DNA of 64,000 nt. Origin: Streptomyces sp. NBC_01244 (GTDB taxonomy: Bacteria; Actinomycetota; Actinomycetes; Streptomycetales; Streptomycetaceae). The notes beneath the pieces are model-generated. The model ran no database searches and was not told the DNA's origin. It saw nothing but the letters and a program-made list of their open reading frames with translations. The DNA lies in assembly GCF_035987325.1 (NCBI RefSeq), contig NZ_CP108488.1, positions 7,750,001 to 7,814,000 of the forward strand. Reading direction: 5' to 3'. Of the stretch, positions 16,909-24,753 are shown one piece after another; position 1 is the first letter of the stretch, and each line of letters starts with the position of its first letter. Made by a program: the position numbers and the translations under genes.

Positions 16909-16937
16909 CCGGTGACCGGGAGGTACCCGGTCACCGG
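16909..16937. terminator. 12-bp perfect hairpin between convergent genes
   Basis: CCGGTGACCGGG (16909-16920) pairs with CCCGGTCACCGG (16926-16937) around a 5-nt loop. It lies between the flavoprotein gene (+) and the 16962-17345 gene (-) and has no T-run. It is probably a bidirectional terminator. Confidence 0.6.
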
Positions 16938-16961
16938 CCGCAGGGTGCTGTTCCGGATCCG

Positions 16962-17345
16962 TCAGTCTTCGTAGGGGAGGTATATGCCGCCATCCGGAGC
17001 GGCGATGACGCACAGGCGCTCGTACTCGGCGCGGTCTTCCTCGGTCATGTGCGGGAGTACGTCCATGACCATGCGGGCTTCGGGGTGCCGGGCGAAGTAG
17101 GAGAGCACGAGCTTGGTGAGGGCCTGCACGGCCTTGTCCTGTTCGAGGGCGGCCGCGGCGTTGCGGGCGGTCAGTGCTGCCACGGCTTCGAGTTCGGCGC
17201 GCGTGGCCTGGAAGGCGGTCGTCTGTTCGGCCTGGGTGAAGGGGCGCCCGTCACTGTGGGACCAGGTGTTGGTGTCGGGTCGGAGCTTGAAGTCCGCGTC
17301 CAACAGCAGGGCAATGACTTCGATGCGCAGTTCGGTTTCGGGCAT
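16962..17345 (-). CDS. hypothetical protein of the mobile element
   Basis: 127 residues, ATG start with AAGGA about 9 nt upstream. It is acidic and mostly helical, with a central Ala-rich helix (AELEAVAALTARNAAAALEQ) that could be a short coiled coil. There is no transmembrane segment or known motif. It lies downstream of the relaxase on the same strand, but the leader carries the 46-bp element shared with 22868-22913, which implies its own regulated promoter. It may be a maintenance or toxin-antitoxin-like accessory; not recognised. Confidence 0.65.
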   Translation of the reverse strand: MPETELRIEVIALLLDADFKLRPDTNTWSHSDGRPFTQAEQTTAFQATRAELEAVAALTARNAAAALEQDKAVQALTKLVLSYFARHPEARMVMDVLPHMTEEDRAEYERLCVIAAPDGGIYLPYED

Positions 17346-17383
17346 GCGGGGGTTCCTTACGGGATGGGTCCGGTGGTGATGTT

Positions 17384-17429
17384 TTCAATGCTCCGGAGAA
17401 ACCCCGGTTTGGCTGACCGGGGATCGTCG
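17384..17429 (-). repeat. 46-bp shared promoter/operator element, copy A
   Basis: Read on the minus strand, this matches 22868-22913 at 43 of 46 positions, including an identical 28-base block. That block holds a CCCCGGT-N7-ACCGGGG dyad. It lies about 40-85 nt upstream of the 16962-17345 start. Copy B lies upstream of the excisionase in the same orientation relative to its gene, so this looks like a common operator rather than a transposon end. Confidence 0.7.
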
Positions 17430-17457
17430 GCTATGTACGGACGGATACGTTCTGCCG

Positions 17458-19158
17458 TCAGCGGCGGCGGGAGGCGTTGCTCGCGGCCTTCGGAGCGGGT
17501 TGTGTGGTCACCGCGCGCCGGGGGAGCGATGCTGCGGGATCGGCAGGCAGGTGCGCGAGACGGCGGAGACGCCAGACGAGGACGTCGCTGACGGAGGTGG
17601 CGCTGTCCAGCTCCCGGTGCCGCGTGGCTTCTGCGAGGAGGCGGGCCGGGTTGTGGCCTGCGGCCCGGGTATCGGCGAGGGTGGCCGCCAGGGCGGGCCA
17701 GCCCGGCTCGGCCAGAACTTGTTCGGCGATCTCGGGCAGCGCCTGGCGTAGGACGGCTGCCTGTCGTCGCTGCAGTGACAGGGAGCGGCCTCGCTGGTGG
17801 AGCACGGACATCGGCTGGGCGGCAGCGATCTCGTAGGCGGCGCGCAGGTGTTCGGCGGCTTGGTACGCGGCTTCGGCTTGCTGGGCGTGCTTCTTCTTGG
17901 CGTGCCAGTTCGCCGCCGCGGTGACGAGGAAGAACGCGGTGTCGATGAGCATGGCGGTGGTGGCGCCGTCCTCTCCGATGCCGAGGGCTGATCCGCTGTG
18001 GGCGAGGTCGTGCGCGGCCTGGCGCAGGGCGCGGTCGTGCCCGTGTACGGCGCGGACGTGGGAGCGGGAGGCCCGTTCGAACGCGAATGCTGCATCCCGG
18101 AGTTCTCGTCGGGTATGGGCGGCGGAGGTCTCGGCGAGCGCGTCGAGGACCTCGCCGGCTGCGGCGATCCGGGCTGCTGTCGTGCCGTCGTCACTGTGCT
18201 CGATGAGCAGCAGCGCCTGCCAGGTCGCCGTGGTCGCGCGGCGGCGGGCGTACGCCGGGCCGGTCACCGGCGGGAGAGCGGGCTGCTCCGGTGAGACGAC
18301 TTCGTCGGAGGAGGGTTCTGCCGGCGGGGTCCAGCGTTCGCGGACGCGGGGCAGGGAGAGGTCGGGGGCGAGCTTGGATCCCGAGTAGAAGACTGGTTCG
18401 CCGTTCTTGTTGCGGTCGTCGGGCAGGGCCACGGTGTAGCCGAGGAGGTCCCCGGACGGCGCCACACGCCGCTTGACGAGGAGACCGGCATGGGTGAGGC
18501 GGCCGAAGAACTCCTCCTCGCTCCGGGCACCGGCCGCCGCGCGTCGGACGCTCTCGCGCAGTTCCTCCCTTGGGGTGCGTTCCCGCTGGTGGCGGTCGGC
18601 TTTGTGGCGCTCGGCGCTGGTGGGGCGCTGGGCTGCGGTTCCGTCACCGGTGGTGAGGCGGCGCAGGCCGTAGTCGGCTTCGATGAGACGGGCTTCGGCC
18701 TGGGAGCGCTTGGCTTCGTTGTGGCGGCGGGGCCGGCGGCCGTCCTCGCGGACGGGCGTGGCGATGATGTGGATGTGGTCGTCGGCGTGGCGGACGGCTG
18801 CCCAGCGGCAGGCGGCGGCGTCTCCCTCGGGGGCTATGCCGGTGGCGGCAACCATGCGGCGGGCGATGTCGCCCCACTGCTCGTCGCTGAGGATCGGGTC
18901 CTCGGGCGCGGCACGTATGGACAGGTGCCACACGTGCTCGGTGGGACGCCGCGACTTGGGCAGGGCTTCGACGGGCTGGTCGAGGAGCCTTTGCAGGTCC
19001 GCGTAAGTGGCTTTCGGGTCACGTCCGGGGTCGGGGACGAGGCTGTCCCAGGCCGCCACGAGGTGCGGGTCGGTGTGTTCCTCGTGGGTGCCGGGGCCGT
19101 AGAGGTAGCGGATCAGGCCGATGGTGCGGCTGCCCATCTTGTGGACGCGGGGGATCAT
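17458..19158 (-). CDS. relaxase/mobilisation protein (MobA/VirD2-type)
   Basis: 566 residues, ATG overlapping the MobC stop by 4 nt. Near the N terminus are Y18/Y20 (IRYLYGPG), candidates for the nicking tyrosine. The metal-binding triad follows in VRHADDHIHIIATP (H124, H128, H130), the classic HxxDHxH motif that cuts one strand at oriT and stays covalently attached. The C-terminal half is long, helical and Ala/Arg-rich and should interact with DNA or the transfer machinery. With MobC upstream it forms a mobilisation operon. No type IV coupling protein or TraB/FtsK translocase is present in the window, so transfer probably needs a helper element. Confidence 0.9.
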   Translation of the reverse strand: MIPRVHKMGSRTIGLIRYLYGPGTHEEHTDPHLVAAWDSLVPDPGRDPKATYADLQRLLDQPVEALPKSRRPTEHVWHLSIRAAPEDPILSDEQWGDIARRMVAATGIAPEGDAAACRWAAVRHADDHIHIIATPVREDGRRPRRHNEAKRSQAEARLIEADYGLRRLTTGDGTAAQRPTSAERHKADRHQRERTPREELRESVRRAAAGARSEEEFFGRLTHAGLLVKRRVAPSGDLLGYTVALPDDRNKNGEPVFYSGSKLAPDLSLPRVRERWTPPAEPSSDEVVSPEQPALPPVTGPAYARRRATTATWQALLLIEHSDDGTTAARIAAAGEVLDALAETSAAHTRRELRDAAFAFERASRSHVRAVHGHDRALRQAAHDLAHSGSALGIGEDGATTAMLIDTAFFLVTAAANWHAKKKHAQQAEAAYQAAEHLRAAYEIAAAQPMSVLHQRGRSLSLQRRQAAVLRQALPEIAEQVLAEPGWPALAATLADTRAAGHNPARLLAEATRHRELDSATSVSDVLVWRLRRLAHLPADPAASLPRRAVTTQPAPKAASNASRRR

Positions 19159-19550
19159 CCGGCGGGAGTCTCCGTCTCTAGGTAGCGCTGGGTGAAGTCG
19201 TCCACGCGCTCGGCGGTCCGCTGGACGGCGTCGAGGACCGCCTTGGCGTGCGGGGCGTCGGCGCCGGAGTTCAGGACGGTGGCGACCTGGTTCAGGTTGT
19301 TGCCGATCTGGCCGAGGGCCCGGCGCAGCGCGAACAGCTCTCTGACCATCTCTCGGTGGGTGGCGATCTCGGCTTCGGTGTGTTCGAGGTCGCGTGCGGC
19401 CTTCAGGGCAGAGTGGGCGAGGAAGCCGGCGGTGCTCATGCGGCAGGCAGCCGCGGCCTGGGTGAGGAGCTGGAATTCATCGTCGTTCATGCGGCAGCTG
19501 GGCTGGTGCATGCGTTTCTTCTCGGCGGGCAGGCGTTCACGCTGGCGCAC
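19155..19550 (-). CDS. MobC-like relaxosome accessory protein
   Basis: About 131 residues if started at GTG 19550; an ATG at 19511 would give 118. It begins with a basic segment and RMNDDEFQLLTQAAAACRMS, the ribbon-helix-helix-type region of MobC/MbeC proteins. A helix and the family motif LGQIGNNLNQVATVLN follow. MobC binds oriT, bends or melts it and helps the relaxase nick. It overlaps the relaxase gene by ATGA and lies directly beside the 17-bp palindrome proposed as oriT. The start is uncertain because neither candidate has a strong ribosome-binding site. Confidence 0.8.
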   Translation of the reverse strand: MRQRERLPAEKKRMHQPSCRMNDDEFQLLTQAAAACRMSTAGFLAHSALKAARDLEHTEAEIATHREMVRELFALRRALGQIGNNLNQVATVLNSGADAPHAKAVLDAVQRTAERVDDFTQRYLETETPAG

Positions 19551-19701
19551 GTGCGATGTCGTTGGGGCGGTGTGCGTGCAGCGGGGGGTGTGGCAGGTGT
19601 GTTGTCCCTCCGTCTCGTGGTGCGGTCCGGCCTCGGCAGCATCCCGAAGGGCTGGCACCCCCTGGTGCCGGTCCGCTCCCGCCACCCCTGGGGCGGGGGA
19701 G

Positions 19702-19738
19702 CCCAGAGCATTGCTCCCGACGGGAGCAATGCTCTGGG
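19702..19738. other. candidate oriT hairpin (17-bp perfect inverted repeat)
   Basis: CCCAGAGCATTGCTCCC (19702-19718) and its exact complement (19722-19738) flank a 3-nt centre, followed by TACAACTTGCTCCTCCTGAG. It is located about 150 nt upstream of mobC, where oriT lies in many mobilisable elements. A perfect repeat beside a possible nic region fits oriT. A terminator is the alternative, although no gene ends here. Confidence 0.5.
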
Positions 19739-19880
19739 TACAACTTGCTCCTCCTGAGGCTGGAAGCGAGGGCATGTGCTCGTCGTGGGTGGGACGGTCG
19801 TGCGGTGGGTTGTGCATGCGTGTCCTTGAAGCGGTAGGGGCTGGTCGTGTGAAGGGGCTGTTGGGCGGGGTCGACCGGTT

Positions 19881-20376
19881 GGGGACCGCTCGCTCGTGAC
19901 GCGAGACGCTGCCGGTGCTGTCCGGGGACCAGGCGGGGACGGTCCCCCTTTCGGGGAGGTGCTCGGTCCCCGGCGGCAGGGGCGTGGGGGATCGGTCCCG
20001 TCTCGGTCCCCGTAGTCGTGGGTGGGGACGGTCCCCGACGTGGTGACCTGACGGTCCCCGAACCGCTGCAGGGTGGTCCCCGGATGGTGGGGACCGTGGG
20101 GACGGTCCCCACTGAGTCGGGGGACGTCAGGCGGGGGTGACCTGCGGAAACAGAGTTGGGGACCGGTCCCCGTGGTGGCCGGCGCGCGCAGCGCAATCAG
20201 GGGACGGTCCCCGATCGACTGCTGTCGGTCCCCTCCTGGGGGAGGGCGCTGTCAGACGGGACCGGGGTCAGTTTGGGGACCGGGACCGTGTTGGGGACCG
20301 TGATGGGGACGGTCCCCGAACGGCTCGGGTCAGTGGTTCGGTCCCCACGATGACGGGGACCGACGCGGGTGGGGAC
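19881..20376. repeat. dense GGGGAC/GTCCCC palindrome field
   Basis: In about 500 bases I count 14 GGGGAC and 12 GTCCCC words. Five exact GGGGACGGTCCCC palindromes start at 19935, 20024, 20098, 20200 and 20305, and a GGGGACCGGTCCCC variant starts at 20158. No convincing gene overlaps. It lies between the mob genes and the helicase-loader gene, so it is an iteron-like candidate for the replication origin or for a DNA-binding regulator of the element. Confidence 0.75.
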
Positions 20377-20384
20377 CGTGGTGG

Positions 20385-21083
20385 TCAGGAGCCCGACGGC
20401 TGGGCGCGTCGGCGGTCCGGGCCGGTGAGGATGACGCGGGTGGTCATCTCTGCCAGGCGGGAGGCGACGCGGTCCCCGACTGCGTTGCGGAGTTCCGCGA
20501 TCGGCAGGTTGGTGGTGATCAGGGTCGGGAGCATCTCGGTGTAGCGGCGGTTGATCAGCCGGTACGTCAGCTCCTCGGTCCACTCGGACTGCTTGGCCGC
20601 GCCGAGGTCGTCCAGGATCAGCAGCGGGCACCGGCCGAGCTCTTGGATCTCCCGCTCGGGGTCGTGGTTGGGCCGGGGCCGGAGCTGGGCGTAGAGGTCG
20701 GCGGAGGTGACCGCCTGCCAGCGCAGGCGTACTCCGGCGGCCAGCAGCGAGCGGACAGCTCCGTAAGCCTGATGTGTCTTGCCGATGCCGGTGGTTCCGG
20801 CGATCAGCAGTGAGGGGCCGTAGGCGATGCCCCGGGTACCGGCCGGCCCGTTTCGCCCGGCGCGGGTGACCGCCTCCACCCAGCCAAGGACTTCGGGTTG
20901 GGTGGCGAGTGCCTCGCGGTAGCGGGGCGGGATGCGGCGGTCGGCGAGTTCCAGGGCGGTCACCGGCTCCATCGTGGGCCCGGCGGGTGCGGTGTCGGGG
21001 TCGATGCCCTTGGCAGCGAGAATGGCCTGGAGACGGGCTGCCAGGGTGCCGGCACGCTGGGGTTCACGGGTCGCGGTGGTCAC
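20385..21083 (-). CDS. DnaC/IstB-like helicase loader ATPase
   Basis: 232 residues, GTG start in a GTGA overlap with the upstream gene. It has Walker A GTTGIGKTH near residue 95, Walker B LLILDDLGAAK near 155, then TLITTNLP (sensor 1) and an ASRLAEM arginine-finger-like segment. This is the AAA+ helicase-loader type carried by phages and plasmids, which loads the replicative helicase at the element's origin. It follows an initiator-like gene and faces the palindrome field at its 3' side, so the module should support autonomous replication after excision. Confidence 0.85.
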   Translation of the reverse strand: MTTATREPQRAGTLAARLQAILAAKGIDPDTAPAGPTMEPVTALELADRRIPPRYREALATQPEVLGWVEAVTRAGRNGPAGTRGIAYGPSLLIAGTTGIGKTHQAYGAVRSLLAAGVRLRWQAVTSADLYAQLRPRPNHDPEREIQELGRCPLLILDDLGAAKQSEWTEELTYRLINRRYTEMLPTLITTNLPIAELRNAVGDRVASRLAEMTTRVILTGPDRRRAQPSGS

Positions 21084-22003
21084 AGCTGGCCTCCGTAAGC
21101 GGCTTCGGCGTCAACGGGGTTGGTGTACGGCTGAGGGGTCCGGCGGGCGCCAGCAGTGGCCTGGGGCGGGTTCATGGCCTCGTTGACCAGGCTGGGCAGC
21201 ACGCTTGGGTGGAGGCTCTTGATGCGCATGCGCTCGACCCCTGCTCGGACGTGCTCTGGGTCGATGCCTTCGCGCAACAGCTTGCCGATCTCCCGGCCGA
21301 CATGACCCAGAACGCTCTCGGGGGGACGCTTCCCGCATGCGGCGGCGTACTCGCCGACCAGCTGCTGGGTCGTGATGATCTGGGGTGGGGTGGGGGCTCC
21401 AGCGCCCCCCAAGGGAGATCCTAGATCCCTGATCCTAGATCCTAGATCCGGACGGTGAGGGCTCGGCGCAGGCTCCCGCACCTCTCCCTGAAGCTGCACG
21501 GAGGGCTCACTGAATCCGCCCTGACCTGCGGATACGGGGATCAGTGAAGTGGCAGGGGGTGCGGGTGCGAGCTCCGGGACGGGCGCCTGATGGTGCACGG
21601 ACGGCTCACGGAGCCCTCCCTGCGCCAGCGGTGAAGTCAGGGGTACCCGGCCGCCGTCGTGGTAGGGGCAGTTCGGGTGCCGGACACCGCTGGGGCGGTT
21701 GACCTTCTGGTGCTTGGAGAAGGTCACGATGTGCAGGTACCGCTTGCCGTCCTCCTCGCCCTCGTACCGGCAGATGAGTTCATTGCCGGCGAGCTGGGTG
21801 AGGTCGTCTTCCACCTCGATCGGGCCGTGTTCGGGGCGCAGGGACCACAAGAGGCCTGCGATGACGGCGGACTGGTCACGGAACCGGCCGTGGTCGTCGG
21901 CCTGGGTGAGCAGGCCGAAGAACGTCCGCTCGGCGGTGATGCTGACGGCGGCCAGCGATTCGGAGCTGAAGGCTTCCGGTTTGATGGTGCGGATGCGTGC
22001 CAT
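21080..22003 (-). CDS. phage-type replication initiator/replisome organiser-like protein
   Basis: 307 residues, ATG start. The N-terminal 110 residues (MARIRTIKPEAFSSESLAAV, then FFGLLTQADDHGRF and IVTFSKHQKVNRPSG) match the winged-helix opening of actinophage replication proteins. The middle is Pro-rich and poorly conserved. The C-terminal part (YAAACGKRPPESVLGHVGRE, then IDPEHVRAGVERM) is helical, as in helicase-loader partners. A short repeated GATCCTAGATC tract at about 21417-21452 lies in the coding linker. It overlaps the loader ATPase gene (GTGA). It probably recognises the origin and recruits that ATPase. Confidence 0.75.
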   Translation of the reverse strand: MARIRTIKPEAFSSESLAAVSITAERTFFGLLTQADDHGRFRDQSAVIAGLLWSLRPEHGPIEVEDDLTQLAGNELICRYEGEEDGKRYLHIVTFSKHQKVNRPSGVRHPNCPYHDGGRVPLTSPLAQGGLREPSVHHQAPVPELAPAPPATSLIPVSAGQGGFSEPSVQLQGEVREPAPSPHRPDLGSRIRDLGSPLGGAGAPTPPQIITTQQLVGEYAAACGKRPPESVLGHVGREIGKLLREGIDPEHVRAGVERMRIKSLHPSVLPSLVNEAMNPPQATAGARRTPQPYTNPVDAEAAYGGQL

Positions 22004-22005
22004 GC

Positions 22006-22095
22006 CTATCGCCCCGCCTTCGTCTGCTGCTGGGACGGCGACGCCGGGGTGGGCGCGGGTGTGCGGACGGCTGCTTCGGCCGTACTGTTGGGCAT
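22006..22095 (-). CDS. 29-residue small protein at the head of the replication operon
   Basis: A short frame from ATG at 22095 with AGGAA 6 nt upstream encodes MPNSTAEAAVRTPAPTPASP plus a Gln-rich tail (SQQQTKAGR). It ends 2 nt before the initiator ATG, so translation of the two should be coupled. The composition is Ala/Pro/Thr-rich and disordered. It may be a leader peptide that sets initiator expression, or a real micro-protein. Confidence 0.45.
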   Translation of the reverse strand: MPNSTAEAAVRTPAPTPASPSQQQTKAGR

Positions 22096-22536
22096 AGACG
22101 TTCCTCAGATCCGTTCAGGAGTGGGCGGTTTGGACAAGGGACTCCCATCGGCTCTCGGCGCTGCAACGCCGGGAGCCGATTCCTTTTCCGGGGGGTGCTT
22201 AGCCAAGACAGCCACACCCAGCCCGCGCAAGTCCAGCGAATCCGCACTCGAAAAGTGTCAGATCGCATCGCTGATCGCGAACGTCTTCACAGTAAAGGCG
22301 AATCCCCGGTTGACCAAAAAGTCGACGGCGCAGAGAGAGCGACGAAGATCGCACCCCAAAAGTCATTGACCGGGGTAGGCAAGGCGATCTATGTTTCCGC
22401 CGCCCGGAGCCACTGATGGTGTACGCGCCCCTGTGGTCCGAGATGGGTCGTAGTTCCGCAATGGCCGCCTATGCGGGAATCGGCAGTTCGTTCTCCGCGA
22501 AACGGTCCCCAAAGTCCCGTGTCCAGGCCTCCGCGA
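22096..22536. other. control region of the mobile element without a gene
   Basis: About 440 bases between the leftward replication operon and the rightward XRE gene. It has AT-richer patches (e.g. 22240-22300) and degenerate CCCCGGTTGACC words at about 22304 and 22366 resembling half of the 46-bp operator, plus a GGTCCCC word at 22503. Frames crossing it lack coding character. It probably holds the divergent promoters. Confidence 0.4.
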
Positions 22537-22566
22537 TTACGTGAACCCGGGAACCCGAGCTACAAC
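22537..22566 (+). promoter_or_regulatory. predicted promoter for a leaderless XRE transcript
   Basis: A -35-like TTACGT (22537-22542) and a -10-like TACAAC (22561-22566) are 18 nt apart. The ATG at 22573 falls 7 nt after the -10, as expected for leaderless actinobacterial mRNAs. The gene also lacks a ribosome-binding site. Confidence 0.4.
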
Positions 22567-22572
22567 AGACGC

Positions 22573-22824
22573 ATGCCCCGAAGAGCTACGGAAATCGGTC
22601 CTGCCGGAGAACGGACCGCCGGTGCCATCGAGCGCCTGCGCACCTCGCGCGGGTTCGCCCAGCGCGAGCTCGCTGCCCGTGTCACCGAGCTCGGCCACCC
22701 CATGACCAACACCATGCTGTCCCGCATCGAACGCACCCGCCGGCGCTGCGACGTGGATGACCTCGTCGCCATTGCGGCCGCCCTCGGTGTCTCCCCACTC
22801 GCCTTGCTCCAGCCCGCGACGTAG
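22573..22824 (+). CDS. small XRE/Cro-type repressor
   Basis: 83 residues, almost entirely one helix-turn-helix domain (AIERLRTSRGFAQRELAARV, then MLSRIERTRRRCDVDDLVAI, then ALGVSPLALL). It lies between the replication operon and the excisionase-integrase genes, the usual place for the repressor that keeps a mobile element quiet. It is a likely binder of the 46-bp operator copies at 17384-17429 and 22868-22913. The start is taken at ATG 22573 because the upstream frame has no coding character. Confidence 0.8.
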   Translation: MPRRATEIGPAGERTAGAIERLRTSRGFAQRELAARVTELGHPMTNTMLSRIERTRRRCDVDDLVAIAAALGVSPLALLQPAT

Positions 22825-22867
22825 GGGTCCGGGGTGGGTGCGCTGTGACGCCGCCCCGGCTTATACC

Positions 22868-22913
22868 CGACGATCCCCGGTCAGCCAAACCGGGGATTCT
22901 CCAGACCATTGAA
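22868..22913 (+). repeat. 46-bp shared promoter/operator element, copy B
   Basis: Nearly identical (43/46) to the reverse complement of 17384-17429. It contains the CCCCGGT-N7-ACCGGGG dyad (22875-22895) followed by CATTGAA, a possible -35 region. It lies upstream of the excisionase-integrase unit and just after the XRE repressor gene. Confidence 0.7.
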
Positions 22914-23070
22914 GTAGTCCGCTCCACCTGCCTGACAGCAAGTGGGGGCGGGCTTGTCATGCCCGATGTCCGTCGCCGCAGGTTGCCGACGGAAGACCCC
23001 GAAGGTTCGATACGTGCGAAGTGTTGCTTGTGACAGTGAATTGCTGGCGAATGTCCGCACGTCTCCCCGC

Positions 23071-23337
23071 ATGTCGCCGCTGGGGAGGGGTTTTCTGAAC
23101 GTGGGTGAAGCCGCCGAATACCTGGGGCTGTCGCCCGCCACCCTTTACGTGTGGCGGCACCGTCGCCAAGGTCCGCCGAGTTTTCGGATGGGGCAGAGCG
23201 GACGCGTGATGTACCGGATCGAAACGCTTGACGAGTGGATCCGGGAACAGGAGCAGGCGGACTCCCGCAGCAATACCTCCCTAAGCCCGGTGAATGCCGT
23301 CCCGCAGCGTCGCGCCGGGTATCCGGCCACAGCCTGA
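23071..23337 (+). CDS. excisionase/helix-turn-helix (MerR-type) protein
   Basis: 88 residues from ATG 23071. FLNVGEAAEYLGLSPATLYV, then WRHRRQGPPSFRMG and YRIETLDEWI form the winged helix-turn-helix of excisionases (Xis/AlpA/DUF-type 'helix-turn-helix domain-containing' proteins). It lies 52 nt before the integrase on the same strand and should steer the integrase toward excision. No good ribosome-binding site supports 23071; an upstream GTG at 23011 and a GTG at 23101 (with GGAGGGG 10 nt away) are alternatives, the latter cutting into the first strand of the fold. Confidence 0.8.
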   Translation: MSPLGRGFLNVGEAAEYLGLSPATLYVWRHRRQGPPSFRMGQSGRVMYRIETLDEWIREQEQADSRSNTSLSPVNAVPQRRAGYPATA

Positions 23338-23389
23338 CCGATCTACCCGGTCTTACCTGCCTGCGCCCGACCCTACCCCGAGGAATTCT

Positions 23390-24637
23390 TTGGCTGGCTA
23401 TATCGAAGACCGTTGGATCAAAAAGAAGAAGGATCCCGTCACCGGGAAGCGCGAGCGTACGACCCGCTACGGCAAGGGGTCCCGATATCGGGTCGCTGGA
23501 ATCCCGGGCGTCCGGGACATGTCGTTCGACGTGCTGGAGGACGCCAAAGGGTGGCTCCGGCGGTCCGGCACCGACAGTGAACGAGGCGAGTTCGTCGACC
23601 CGCGCAACGGCTCCATCACCTTGACGGACTTCGTCACGCGCCACTGGCGTGCCGGCGTTCGCGGCGCGCCCGGCACGGTCAAGCGAGTTGACGAGCGTGT
23701 ACGACTCCACATCCTTCCGCACCTCGGTGCGGTGGCGCTGCGAGATGTGTCGGCGACCGTCCTGCGTGGCTACATAGCCACGCTCGAAGGCGAGTGCTCT
23801 CCGAGGTACGCCCGGCAGATCCTCACCTCGCTGTCGAACATCTTCGAGACCGCGATCGACGACAAGCGCCTCGTCCGCAACCCGATGCGGGCCAAGACGG
23901 TGCGTTGGCCGAAGGCTCCCGACGAGGATCGTGACGCGTGGCCGCTGGCAACGGCGCAGCGGGTGCGGGACGTGATCAATCCCCGCTACCGGATCGCGGT
24001 CGTCGTCGCGCTGGGGTGTGGACTGCGCCAGGGAGAGGTGTTCGGGCTGTCGCCGAAGGACATCGACTTCGAACGCGGTGTCATCCGGGTGCGCAGGCAG
24101 GTGCAACTTCTCTCCGGGCGCCTCTACTTCGCCCTACCCAAGGGTGGCAGGACGCGGATCGTCGACATGCCCCGGTCGGTGGCCACCGAACTGGCCGCGT
24201 ACTTCCTCGACCATCCGGCGGTCGACGTCGAGCTCCCCTGGGGCGGACCGGAGCCCGACCGGGAGAAGCAGAGCTTCCCGCTCGTCCTCACGACGACGTA
24301 CGGCAACGCCATCCGGGCCAACATCTTCAACGACGAGGCCTGGAAGCCGGCCCTCGCAGCGGCCGGGGTCATTCCCGTGCGGGAGAAGGGTGCACGGTGG
24401 AAGGCTTCACGCAAGGACGGCTTCCACGTGCTCCGGCACACTTACGCCTCGGTCCTCCTCGAAGCGGGCGAGTCCATCGTGACGCTCGCCCGGTGGCTCG
24501 GTCACTCAAGTCCGACCATCACCCTCGACCACTACGCCCACTTCATGCCGGAGGCCGGCGGCAAGGGCCGCGCGGCCATCGACGCACTGCTCGGCACCGT
24601 GCCCGAGTACGTCCCGGACAACCTTGCCCGTATGTGA
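23390..24637 (+). CDS. tyrosine site-specific integrase
   Basis: About 415 residues from TTG 23390 with GAGGA 6 nt upstream. An N-terminal Arm/AP2-like region (KDPVTGKRERTTRYGKGSRY) precedes a SAM-like core-binding domain. The catalytic domain has R213 (GLRQGE), H346-x-x-R349 (HVLRHTY), H372 (LGHSS) and nucleophile Y382 (LDHYAHF). All recombinase residues are present, so the enzyme should be active. It is the last gene of the element's rightward unit and marks the side near which attP/attR should lie. No tRNA or direct-repeat attachment core was recognised by eye. Confidence 0.92.
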   Translation: MAGYIEDRWIKKKKDPVTGKRERTTRYGKGSRYRVAGIPGVRDMSFDVLEDAKGWLRRSGTDSERGEFVDPRNGSITLTDFVTRHWRAGVRGAPGTVKRVDERVRLHILPHLGAVALRDVSATVLRGYIATLEGECSPRYARQILTSLSNIFETAIDDKRLVRNPMRAKTVRWPKAPDEDRDAWPLATAQRVRDVINPRYRIAVVVALGCGLRQGEVFGLSPKDIDFERGVIRVRRQVQLLSGRLYFALPKGGRTRIVDMPRSVATELAAYFLDHPAVDVELPWGGPEPDREKQSFPLVLTTTYGNAIRANIFNDEAWKPALAAAGVIPVREKGARWKASRKDGFHVLRHTYASVLLEAGESIVTLARWLGHSSPTITLDHYAHFMPEAGGKGRAAIDALLGTVPEYVPDNLARM

Positions 24638-24641
24638 GAGA

Positions 24642-24673
24642 ACGGGTGTCACAGCATGCGCCGTGGCACCCGT
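24642..24673 (+). terminator. terminator after the integrase
   Basis: ACGGGTGTCAC pairs with GTGGCACCCGT (one G-T pair) around a 10-nt loop, followed by TTTCGTT. It lies 5 nt after the integrase stop. Confidence 0.75.
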
Positions 24674-24753
24674 TTTCGTTGTGCAGGCTTCACGAAGCCT
24701 GTGATTCGCCTGCAGAGCCTGCGAAGAGTCTGGCCTTCTTCGCGCCTCTCTGA

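Noticed and set aside
19881..20376. Possible CRISPR array
   Set aside because: Repeats are short palindromes in both orientations with irregular spacing and no uniform spacers; no cas genes.
17384..22913. The inverted 46-bp copies as insertion-sequence ends
   Set aside because: There is no transposase between them and no target duplication. Both copies sit in promoter position, so an operator fits better.
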